Shown here: piece after piece, positions 54,781 through 64,000 of the stretch | Layout of the letters: every line of letters begins with the position of its first letter | Numbering within the stretch: the first letter of the stretch is position 1 | Source: Portulaca oleracea | Taxonomy: Eukaryota; Streptophyta; Magnoliopsida; Caryophyllales; Portulacaceae | DNA: 64,000 bases | Direction: 5' to 3' | Assembly: GCA_029582165.1 (NCBI GenBank) | Contig: CM055874.1 | Span: forward strand, 33,975,383 to 34,039,382 | Program-made: the position numbers and the translations under genes | The notes under the pieces: model-generated | Seen by the model: only the letters and a program-made list of their open reading frames with translations | What the model was told of the DNA's origin: nothing | Databases searched by the model: none

Positions 54781-55750
54781 TTGTGTCTTGTTGGTTGTCG
54801 AGTACAGTGGTCACGTACTTTACAGACTCGTGTATTGGGGGTACATGCCTAATACATACTCTAACCATGGTTTTAGGGAAGACGGACCTATATGCAATCA
54901 ATTTCTCAATGCTGTGAATCGAACCTGGGCGGTGGGGGACATAATGTACATACGCTCTTGGCACTCTTCAAACAGGGGTGGACACGCATAGAGGGGGGGC
55001 TCAATTGTAATTCATTGTTTGTCGTCTGCTTGATGTTTAATGGGTTGGAGCAGTGAATGATAAATGTTGCAACACAATGGAATGCATTATTGTCTCATCA
55101 TCTTTTCGTCCTTATCATCTTTTTGCAACCAAGCAGCGGAGTTCGCTGACATGTGTGATCCGGTTGTTCTTGAGATTTTGAAATCTTTGAACAACACTGA
55201 TGGGCACCCAAGTAAGAAATACAATAACCCCTTTTGCGTGGGGTGCATTATTACACTGTGACCCAGCGAGATTATTGACAATCACCCGTTGCTTTTCCCA
55301 TGGATTATAGGTAGGGCATCTGCAATGCAAGGCCCACAGCTCCAAAGGTACAAATGGAAGACAAGGTTCAAAACGGTCGTGTCAAAGGGAAAGAGACCAG
55401 TAACCTGGATAGAGTTTCAAAGATGAAGATGATGTGTCTGTGATTCGACGCATGAAGGAGCTTGACATTGATGCATGAGCCCCTCCCCCCCCCCCCCCCC
55501 CGGAGATGTTAATTTGGGTATCGATACAACCGAACATCATGTTGAGCCTAGGAAAGACAAGGGGAAAGGGGTGATGATTGAAGATCAATAAGATGAATCG
55601 TTTCATAAGATCATGCAGAAGAGGGTTATTCATATAGTCTAAAAGCCCAAGTTACCGCGTAAGAATAAGGGGAAGAGCGTCTTAATCGAAGAGCCATCAG
55701 TGGATGACGAGAAGCAACACCAGTCTTACTTTATGCAGCGTGTCGTCATG

Positions 55751-56115
55751 TTGGATATACCTAAGTATAAATTGTCTGTCCACACTACATATTGAATATG
55801 ACCATAGTAAAATTTATGTGCGAACACATTACTTAGAGTGTTGCCATGTTGGGTATATCATAGTGTGGACAAAGCTTTATGTAATGTGGTCAATCGTGTA
55901 AAGATTGACATGTTAAGTAAATCAACGTGTGGACTATTTTATGTAGTATGTGGTTGTGTTGGATATACCTGAGTATAAATTGTCTGTCCACACTACATAC
56001 TAAATATGAAAATAGTAAATTCGTATCCGACCACACTACTCAGAGTGAGGTCATGTTGGGTATATCATGCTATGGACAAAGATTTTATGTAACGTGTTCA
56101 ACCGTGTAAAGATTT
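55751..56115. repeat. Tandem repeat of about 208 bp within the (TA)n-bounded element
   Basis: TTGGATATACCT at 55751 and 55959 starts two copies that share AAATTGTCTGTCCACACTAC, a TAGTAAA block, and ATGTTGGGTATATCAT. Two short plus-strand frames (55704-55901, 55927-56109) are similar to each other only because of this duplication. Confidence 0.75.
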
Positions 56116-56720
56116 TAAATCAAAATATATCAATCTTATCGGAATATAATCATGACCATGCTCACTTAAATCAGAATTACACATAACCACACTCCCTCAA
56201 ATCAAAATATACATGACCACACTCCATTAGATACATGATCACACTTCCTTATATTATACTAAATCCATGTTAGCATATTATAACAATGAAACACTCTCTT
56301 ACATCCATGACCACACTCCATCATACACCTATGACATGTGTATTTGTGTACAATCAATTAACTATCTTAAATTAAAATATATCAATGTCGCTATCGTAAC
56401 CATGACCACACTCCCTTAAATCAAAATATATTCATGTTATCATATTATAACAATGACCGCACTCTATTATATATATAACCACACTCCCTTGAATGGAAAT
56501 ATCTCCATTTATCATATTATGACAATGACCACACTCCCTTGACACCATACTCCATCATATACGTATGATATGTGTATTTGTGTACAAATACATATCATAC
56601 GTATATGAGGGAGTGTGGTCGCTGTCATAAACTCTCTTAAATCAAAATATATAAATGTTATCAGATCATAACCATGACCACACTCCCTAAAATAAAAATT
56701 AAATCAAAATTTACTACTAG
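56100..56720. repeat. TGACCACACTCC repeat array
   Basis: Ten or more copies of (A/C)(C/A)(A/T)GACCACACTCCCTTA-like text, spaced about 35-75 bases, alternating with AAATCAAAATATAT and ATCATATTATAACAATGACC phrases. Near 56560-56620 there is also an inverted pair (ATATGATATGTGTATTTG against CAAATACATATCATAC). Confidence 0.7.
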
Positions 56721-57763
56721 ATATAAAATCAGACAAAGCTAACCTCCCAACATAAAGTCATAATGCATATTGTTCATTAAACACTCAATCATATTGTTCG
56801 TTACAAATCCACTCATTACAACCCGATTTCATGAATATCTAGAATGATACTGTAGATAAACTGCTACAAAGACATAATAATTGTTTAATATATGATAAGT
56901 AGGTAGCCGACTGCGTCAAAAAATATTAAAGTAAACTCGATATATGTCTGTCAATCAGGAACGCCAAGCCCATTCAAGGCATGTAGCATCTGGGTTTAGT
57001 TTATGTCTCTTATCTCGTAGTAAAGCATTGTCCCACGCCTCCTCCCTCGTTGAGTTCCACTTGTGCATTGCGATGTCATAAAAATAATGCAAGTAGAGTG
57101 ACTCTACTCTAGAGTCTTGTGGCATTCACATGCAAATTAAAACAAACACATGAGTTACTACAATTTGTGTGGACATTAGATATAATAGGGGACAATATGG
57201 TGGGGAAGAATCACTTCCTACCAGCATTTTGCGCTCATCAACATCCTCATCGTCCTTTGCATATACATATGTTAAGCAGATTAATATTTGTCCAAATTAA
57301 GTTGCAGATGGTGGCACCACATACAGGTATTGATTGTTGCTTGCATCACTGCATTAGCACTACACCGAAAAATGGGGAATAGAAACTTGTTATTGTCATC
57401 TTTTGCGTTGCCGATAATGTGAATCCAACATATCAAATAAAATAACAGTTTTTATTATGAACACATAATGCGCATACAAAACATTCATAAGCATATATAA
57501 AGTGTATTTCAATTGTGCTATACATCGTGTGTGGACATTGTTACTATTTGGTGTGGTCATGCATGTGGTGCTTTTGAAATGTATGTGAGGTCAGTTGCGT
57601 TTGAGAGTTTGATACATAGTGAGGACAGGCATATGCATCATACCTAGGGTGGTCATGGATATATGAAGTGTGGTCATTGGCGCAAATGACATGTTGACTT
57701 GAAAAATGATAAGCTACCATTTTTTTTATTTGTGATCATGGATGTAAGTAAGTGTGTTAATAT

Positions 57764-58495
57764 GAGTATGCATCAATGTGGCCATACTTTATATTGATTG
57801 TGGACATAGTGGCCATCACTGATTGCCAACTGCATCTAATGCGTGCAACTGTATCAATCCCCACACATCCTCCCCTCCTATTTCACTGTGTTGAACACAT
57901 ATAACTCAACACCCCCCAACCCACACACACACACATACACACGGTGTGATTGTGGCTATGCATTTAACACTGTGGTTCAACCCAACTATAGAGGGGAAGA
58001 CTTTGGTGCAAATAATTGTATATGTTTGTGCAAACTCATCAATGTGGCCAATTGACTACAGACAGCTAGAGTGTTTTGTTCATCACCCTCCGCGTGTTCA
58101 TACATAGATGGCGTCACCCATAAGGTAGTGGTTTTGAGTAGGTTGTGTGTGGTCAAACATGCACGTACCCGAGTCCCAATTTGATCCAACGCATATGACA
58201 ACGACTATTTGACATATTATGGGCTACAACCATAAAAATATGGATGTGGAGATGAAATAATCCATGAGTATGCATCAATGTGGCCATACTTATACTAACT
58301 GTGGACACAGTGGCCACCACTGATTGCTAATTGCCAATTGCCATTTGCATCCAACGCGTGTAACTGTATCAATCCCCACACATCCTCCCTCCCCCCCCCC
58401 CCCCCAAATATTCATTGTGTTGAATGCGAATAACCCCACACCCCCAACCCCCACGCAATGTGATTGTGGCTAAGTATGTAACACTGTGGTCAATA
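57764..58495. repeat. Direct repeat of about 225 bp, offset 502 bp
   Basis: GAGTATGCATCAATGTGGCC starts at 57764 and at 58266, followed in both by a TGGACA.AGTGGCCA block, AACTGTATCAATCCCCACAC, a C-rich run and GTGATTGTGGCTA. The second copy contains a 15-base C run (58391-58405) where the first has mixed C-rich sequence. Confidence 0.75.
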
Positions 58496-59066
58496 CGCGC
58501 GACAGTGACTAATGTTGGCATTATTCACACATATTGGGCTCAAACGTCTCTCATACTCAAACCAGACCCATTGCATTAATATCCCACCCATACCCCTTCC
58601 ACAAAGCAACCCAACCCTACTTGACGTGCGACCAACATCAACGAATCACATCGCATAGTCAACGTGGACAGAAAAATAAAAAAACATGTTGAATCATACC
58701 TGTCGTCTACCATTGATTTAATACGTAAGATGAATCTGCATTTTGCGTCATTGGAATGCCAACACATGCGAGTGAATAACGTTTGACAATGCCCAAAACT
58801 CCTTCCACTATGATATCTTCTATTTTTGGCTAAAATATTCACAATTTTAATGCAGATTATTGTTTCTTTTATTTACGTCTAACTAACTGATTTCTTTTTT
58901 TTTCTTTTTCCTTTTTTCAGCAGAAACCACTAACTGTTTTGTCAAAATAAGTGTGGTTTCTGGTTTTTTTGGCACATGTGCAGGGGTTGAATCATATTTG
59001 TTGGATCTGAATTGGATGGCTCTGATTCTCTCTTCCTACCTAAAGTTTCTTCCTGCTGAATCCGTT

Positions 59067-59068
<2 letters not shown>

Positions 59069-59144
<76 letters not shown>
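59069..59144. repeat. (TA)n microsatellite with one interruption
   Basis: TA dinucleotides interrupted once by TTTA near 59103. It separates the right end of the 5.6-kb element from the next MITE. The frames that run through it (poly-Ile/Tyr) are artefacts. Confidence 0.93.
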
Positions 59145-59146
<2 letters not shown>

Positions 59147-59665
59147 AAAATTGGATTATAATAATCCCATGTTTTGCAAATTGGATGGTGATAATCCCTA
59201 CTTTCACTTTGTATTCTGGTGGCCCAAAAAAAAATAAAATTAGATTGTAGAGGTACCAAATCCACCTCCACATTCTTCTTATTTTTTTCATTTCTATCCT
59301 ATATTGTTTTTGTTTTTTCATTCCTGCCCCTAGAAAGTTAATGAATTGTAGTTTCTAAAACATTTTTTAAATTATTTTTTTGAGACTCCAAGTAATAATT
59401 ATGATTTTTTAAAAATAATAAAAGTGAAAAAATCGTAAAAAATTTGAAAAAAATTGGGAGAAACGGCGTAAATTCATTAAAAATCATGGTAAAATATTAT
59501 ACTAAGTTTTGAATCAAATGCAACCCAAAATCTATGATATTTAGGGTTTACTCTCGAAAATATCCCACTACAATCCATTTTTTTTGGACCACCGGAATAC
59601 AAAGTGAAAGTAAGGATTCTTGCCATCCAATTTGCAAAACATGGGATTATTATAATCCAATTTTT
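59145..59665. mobile_element. Fold-back MITE in a TA tract, copy B
   Basis: Same family as 40418-40913. The two inverted ends (GGAAAATTGGATTATAATAA...) match each other over about 95 bp, closely up to the TGG.CCAAAAAAAA block. Flanks are ATATATATA and ATACATATA, consistent with a 9-bp duplication in TA-rich DNA. Its ends agree with each other better than those of copy A, so it may be younger. Confidence 0.8.
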
Positions 59666-60085
59666 ATACATATATATATATATATATATTCTTTGTTTAC
59701 ATAATATGATAACTATATATTAGATCGATGTACACCTATTAAACTAAATGAGAAGAAAAAAGGAACCATACTAAATGAGAATTCATCCCTACATAAGTAA
59801 TTAATTAAATGAGAGCTTCCTCCCCAAACTCCACATAGTGTATTAACATAATTCTATTGTGACATGTTCATGTTATGTTTATAGTTTTGATTCTTATCAA
59901 GAAGCAACTTTGATTATTATTTTTTTTGGTTATAGTAATGTATAGATAATGGCCATTTTATTTGGGACATAGGGATGGGGAAGGAGGTTAAATAGAAATA
60001 AGTCCAAAATGTATAAAATGTTAACTAATACCAACAAAAATTTAATTATTAGATACATCTACTATTAATAATCCATTAAATTTTA
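59666..60085. other. AT-rich DNA, no gene
   Basis: A short TA tract (to about 59690) then AT-rich sequence without coding potential. Phrases such as ATAATATGATA.CTATA and ACTAAATGA occur here and again near 60415-60446, suggesting a weak duplication on both sides of the hAT MITE. Confidence 0.5.
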
Positions 60086-60093
60086 CTTAGTTC

Positions 60094-60371
60094 TAGAGCT
60101 GACAAAATTTTGACCGATCCGGATCACCTGAATTGTCCGACCCGGAAAATTCGGGTTTGGACATAGATTTTTCGTTCGAATTTTGATATTGATCGAATAT
60201 TTGGACATAAAATTTCTCTTTTTTCTATTGTCCGAACCCGATTTTAGCTTCGTTCGAATTGTCCGACCCGAAATAAAACCGGGTCCGGATATGAATTTCT
60301 CGTTCGAATTTTGACATTGACCGAATTTGTCCAACCCGAATTTACCCGAACCTGAATTTTTGCCAGCGCTA
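60094..60371. mobile_element. hAT-type MITE with perfect 8-bp duplication
   Basis: 278 bp, inverted ends TAGAGCTGACAAAATT and TAGCGCTGGCAAAAATT, flanked by CTTAGTTC on both sides (60086-60093 and 60372-60379). The interior is filled with TTCGGGTTTGG/CCCGAATT-type words (TTGTCCGACCCG occurs repeatedly). The 103-codon minus frame is a by-product. Same class as the MITEs at 5576 and 46090. Confidence 0.88.
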
Positions 60372-60663
60372 CTTAGTTCCAATAAGAGATGCATGGGGCT
60401 TGTACTTTTTGTTGCATAATATGATATCTATACCTAACTAAATGATCCCCCCCCCCCCCACAACCCTTCCAACATGTGTTAACATGATGAACAACCTACG
60501 ACATTGTCATTCAGTGAAAAATACATACAAATCACATGGTGTAGAACCAAAGTTTATAGATGTTCTTAGCTACTAATTAGTTATGCATGGAAGAATATGT
60601 ATTTACAAAAAAAAAATGGGTTGGTGGGTACTTAGTTTAAAGTAATGAGATATATGTACAACA

Positions 60664-61069
60664 TTAGGGACGGAGCTCCCTTAGGGAAAGAGGGGGCAAC
60701 TGCCCCCCTCCCCACTCAGATAAAATTTTGTAGATATTCTGAGAAAAAGTAGACATATATGATTGATAGTAGAATTGGCAAGATTATAGTATTTTAATAT
60801 ACTAAAGGTCTTGTGATCAAATCTCAATGTGTTAATTTTTTTTTTTTTTTTACCTAATACGAATAAAATCATATCCTTTCATATATATTGGATATTCTTT
60901 TATTAATTTGTTTTACTTTTATAATTTTTGTTGTTATAGTTTGTTGTTTCATATTGCCAATTTATCATTATTTCGTCAAGTTTTTATATTTCCAAATCCT
61001 TCATGTCTTTCGATATGTCTAGTTAATATTTTCGCCCCCTTTGACATTAAGGTCTAGCTTCGTCCCTAA
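60664..61069. mobile_element. Short hAT-like element
   Basis: About 405 bp. The left end TTAGGGACGGAGCT and the right end read on the other strand, TTAGGGACGAAGCT, are inverted repeats, and the right end matches the hAT terminus at 23868 (CAGGGACGAAGC). It contains GGGGGCAACTGCCCCCC near the left end. No clear 8-bp duplication was found, so the exact limits may be off by a few bases. Non-coding. Confidence 0.6.
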
Positions 61070-62590
61070 CATGTATATATACATAGGATAACTTAAAATC
61101 AAGGTTGTGTACCACTAGAGTTGTATTTCATCTCTAACAGGCCTCCTCCCATTTCCAGTTCTATTTAGTATTCCTTATCATTCACATGTAGATAGTTCTC
61201 AAGCATTACTCCCATCGTTCAACCACTTCAAAGCTCAAGCACCACCCAATCAAATAGAAGACTGAGAAGCCCACGGTAGAACCAAACCTTCTTCTTCCAA
61301 CTCTCCTCTCCCTATCTATAATCTAATAATCTATGCATGGATAATAGTGTTGTAGTTTGTAAACTATGTGTACGTTGAATCTTCTATGGAACTACCTCAA
61401 AGACCCAAAATCCCAACAAACGCAAACATATTGTTACCATGTATTAACGTAAGTGAGAAACACAAAATAGTATACCTAGTTTAAAATAAAAAAATAAAAA
61501 CCAATTTCATGCTTTTGGGAACCATGAGCTCAACCAAAATGAGAATATCTTAATATCAACCCAGCACTGATCGATCATGAATGATCTGCAACGGTCCACG
61601 GGGACCCCCTCATGGGCTGTCATAGAAGATCATGTAAGTCGAAAGAAGAAACCTAAAGTTAAATCATATGATACATTGAATGATAGTTGAATGGAAATCT
61701 TTACCATAAACTAGATCATGCACATTTCAAGAGTGTTTAACAGCTAGAGATGTGCCGGACACACAGACAGTGTAGCAAAGGTGTGATGAGGAGGGTTAGG
61801 CTATTATGGTTCATTGGATGAAATACTAAAACTCATGGGGATTCAAGCAGGAGAGATTGTACTTTTATTATACGAAATTATATAGATTTTCCGTTGTAAA
61901 AAAATAAAAATAAAAATATGATGATACGTATATATTAGTTGGACATCGGATTGAAATGTCCATGGAAACCCCCCAATAACCTCCGTTTGATTGATGCTAC
62001 AAACATAAATGAGGTGAAAAAGTTCATAGACATTATAATCTCCTATCACTCTATTTCATAGTTGTTACCACCTATAGCTTTATTCCATCCCCCATTATAA
62101 TCTCTTCCCTGAATCCCCCCCCCCCCTCCCCAAATTTTTGCTTCTTCACCCCCTTTTCTCCCATAACCCCAAATGAGATTAAGGGCTTCTGTTGAACTAG
62201 CCAACTTATCGCGGGTGATTCTTCCACTGGATACCCTCCAATTCAATCAAAATGCACTCTTTTCAATGTGGATAAGTTAACCCAAAAGATGAGGAATGAA
62301 AGAACTATGAATGAATGCTTCAAGAGGAATAATCTCTGTTGTTGAATTGGCTACCTTTACTCTTGCCTTGTTATTATATTGGTTGTCAATTCCTGGTTGC
62401 AAATCTATCGAGGTTTGTATACACTAAATTTGTTGGATTTAAATGATAACCCTCAACCCCACAACATAATTGACCAACCCCACTCCTCTTATACTTTCAT
62501 CCAATACTCTAATATCTAAAACCACAACATATTAATAAACCCTAGTCCAAACCATAACATATATTTTGATTTGTCCAAATTTCTATTAGA
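61070..62590. other. No gene seen
   Basis: AT-rich with no frame longer than 68 codons and no domain recognised. Includes a 12-base C run at 62115-62126. Text at 62150-62250 has somewhat higher GC and could be an old exon fragment, but its frames are not convincing. Confidence 0.4.
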
Positions 62591-62599
62591 AAACAATTA

Positions 62600-63491
62600 G
62601 ATACCCATAAGCAAAAACAGAGCATTACCTAACTGGGTGCGCATTCATCATAGCAAAATACTGAAGGAAGAAGTAAATATTTCACCTTTTAGGAATTGAA
62701 GATTCTAATAAGGGTTGAGAAATAAGCGCGAATACCAAGACAATGTTGTAGAGAACTGAGATACAATTCTTGGACTACTATATTGTAGAGTGAAATCGAA
62801 ATACCTTAGTGCGGAAGCGATTAGGATCGTATTGCCGAATATTGTCCCACGAATACTGCAATCTCCTTTCTTGAGTCCTTCAAGGTAACGTCTTGGAATG
62901 GTGGCTACCAGTTACGGAGTCACCATATTGTTCACACCCAAAACCCCTAACCTTCGATGGTGGTTTACCCGAGAGAGAATAGATTAGATATGTTGTTACG
63001 CGTGCGTGATATGTACCACATATGTATATATTTATAGGTTAATCTTAGAGACATACCCAAACACCTAGTGGGAATCCTAATCAGATAGGAAGTCTTATTC
63101 CTAGTCTGTTTATGATTCGTTATTATCTAGCAACTGTATTCTACTCCCTCCGTCCCAAATTATTTGTCCACTATTCCTTTTTTGGATGTCCCAAAATTTT
63201 GTTCACTTTCCTGAAATAGAAACTTTTATTTTATTAAAATTACTAAAATACCCTTAGTTTGAATTTTGAAAGTATTTAAATATGAGAGGGAAAAACAAAA
63301 ATAGTAGTTTTGAATTTAAAATTAAGGGTATTATTAATATTTTATTGCTAATTGAGATTAATTTGTTGATTTTTCTTAAAATGCGTGCTAAATCAAAAAG
63401 GACAAATATTTTGGGACGGAGGGAGTAGATAAATTGAGCCTATTTAATTAATTAACTAATAATTAACTAAGTGGCCGTTAATTTACCAACA
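62600..63491 (-). mobile_element. Copia-like LTR (3') at the right edge
   Basis: On the minus strand an LTR starts TGTTGGTAAATT at 63491, directly after the purine-rich GTGGGAGA (polypurine tract, 63492-63499). Further in are GATCCTAATCGCTTCCGCA (near 62820), a phrase typical of the U5 part of copia LTRs, and a TATATATTTATAGG-like region. The outer (left) end was not fixed; 62600 is approximate. The element body would extend beyond 64000. A Stowaway MITE is inserted in it. Confidence 0.5.
63144..63425. mobile_element. Stowaway MITE (Tc1/mariner type)
   Basis: 282 bp with ends CTCCCTCCGTCCCAAATTAT and its inverted partner ...TATTTTGGGACGGAGGGAG, flanked by TA on both sides (63142-63143 and 63426-63427). 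The CTCCCTCCGT end and TA duplication are the signature of plant Stowaway elements, moved by mariner-like transposases in trans. It interrupts the copia-like LTR and is younger than it. Confidence 0.95.
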
Positions 63492-64000
63492 TCTCCCACT
63501 CGGCCACGTAAGCCGAACAAAAAAATTCTAATCTCATAGTTCTTCTCTCGTCTCATATAAGGAATGTGGTGTGCGATCAACAGTAACAGGTAGTGTTATA
63601 TCAAATCACCATCTGACCAACATAACACTTTCAAAGAAACTGACAATGCCCTAAACCATCCAAGACATCACCAATGGCATACAAAGTCCCTCTATGCTTG
63701 ATATATCAAATGATTATACTCTCAATATAATCGCCCGGACTGATATGGTGAATATGGAACGATTTTCCTAGCTACTCAAGGCATTACATCTCACTAGGAT
63801 TGCTTTCCTAGTGTGTTCCGCTGGACTGGATACATCTATAGGCCTTGGAGTGCACACTAAAGTAGCATCATCCAAGTCAAATTTCATGTCATAGCACTAA
63901 GTCTAAGGGAATTGTATAGGTAGACAACTAAGTCTACGGGGATCACATAGTGACAGTGAATGGAATCACTTGTCACTCCACCTGATCGACTTTTAGCACA
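63492..64000 (-). other. Interior of the copia-like element, non-coding
   Basis: Begins with the polypurine tract and continues with sequence free of long frames on either strand. The GGGATCACATAG and AAGTCTAAGGGAATTGT phrases have the look of the untranslated 3' region of non-autonomous copia derivatives, but no gag or pol is visible before the window ends. Confidence 0.4.

Larger units (their letters stand above)
53475..59068. mobile_element. (TA)n-bounded 5.6-kb element with inverted ends and GTGTGGTCA-rich interior
   Basis: The left end (53475 to about 53545, GGGAACGGATTCA, then AGGAAG, AACTTTA, AGAGAATCAGAGCCATCCAA) is repeated inverted at the right end (about 59000-59068), and both ends sit exactly against (TA)n tracts. 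That fits a DNA transposon with terminal inverted repeats that inserted into a TA microsatellite. The interior has no recognisable transposase. It is dominated by variants of GTGTGGTCA (left and right thirds) and TGACCACAC (centre), with tandem and direct repeats. Frames at 55.06-55.75 kb read like remains of a gene (KNKGKSVLIEEPSVDDEK) but match no family I know. Probably non-autonomous; a Mutator-like origin is possible but not shown. Confidence 0.6.

Noticed and set aside
58953..59321. Poly-Ile/Tyr frames on both strands
   Set aside because: Translation of the (TA)n tract.
1..64000. tRNA or rRNA genes
   Set aside because: None could be recognised by eye. Matches such as TGGTATCAGAGC are retrotransposon primer-binding sites, not tRNA genes. 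A tRNAscan run would settle it.

Overview
The window is nuclear DNA from a flowering plant, most likely a eudicot. It is AT-rich and intron-bearing, with no operons or ribosome binding sites, and carries plant LTR retrotransposon lineages (Tat and Athila Ty3/gypsy, a chromovirus, copia-like elements), a plant LINE with an RNase H domain, and hAT, Mutator-like, CACTA and Stowaway DNA transposons. The species cannot be named from the sequence. I find one clearly intact host gene. Nearly everything else is transposable-element sequence, much of it nested, so the history can be read from target-site duplications (TSDs). All TSDs, terminal repeats and splice sites were read by eye; identity estimates are rough. 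Layout, 1-28 kb: a solo Ty3/gypsy LTR (421-2021, perfect 5-bp TSD GGGTC); a decayed gag fragment cut by a small coding-free copia-like LTR element on the minus strand (2947-5034); a tandem array of about 192-bp units (5075-6270) split by a hAT MITE; a repeat with an inverted partner at 24.8-25.3 kb; and a roughly 15-kb Tat-lineage element (8127-23215). The Tat element has gag, RT, RNase H, a second RNase H and integrase on the plus strand, two decayed genes on the minus strand between pol and the 3' LTR, and tandem repeats before the polypurine tract. Its 3' LTR stops abruptly against the 3' end of a hAT transposase gene. Then come a fold-back repeat, a 165-bp MITE with 9-bp TSDs, and the 3' end plus LTR of a second Tat-like element (26570-27987). 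Layout, 32-44 kb: a minus-strand gene of seven coding exons (43134 to 32151). The exons join in frame to 825 residues ending in a C3HC4 RING finger, so the product is probably an E3 ubiquitin ligase. Intron 2 carries a MITE with a perfect 9-bp TSD. Intron 4 carries a 4.1-kb chromovirus in the same orientation, with both LTRs, PBS, polypurine tract and a near-perfect TSD, but lacking protease and most of RT. Layout, 44-64 kb: directly upstream of the RING gene lies a minus-strand LINE (poly(A) at about 44.05 kb, 5' end at about 48.5 kb) containing a long-TIR Mutator-like element and a hAT MITE. It abuts an Athila-like element that keeps protease and an ORF1-like region but has lost RT-RNase H-integrase, and which holds a cluster of CACGGCCGTGAC near-palindromes. 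From 53.2 kb there is a CACTA end, a (TA)n tract, a 5.6-kb element with about 70-bp inverted ends and a GTGTGGTCA-rich interior, another (TA)n tract, a fold-back MITE, two more hAT elements, and at the right edge a copia-like LTR with a Stowaway MITE inside it. The elements do not form a pathway. The main functional question is how they affect the RING gene: its long introns are largely transposon, and its upstream region from about 90 bp beyond a candidate TATA box is entirely transposon-derived. The strongest candidates for something little described are the (TA)n-bounded element, the two antisense genes in the Tat element, and the Athila near-palindrome cluster.
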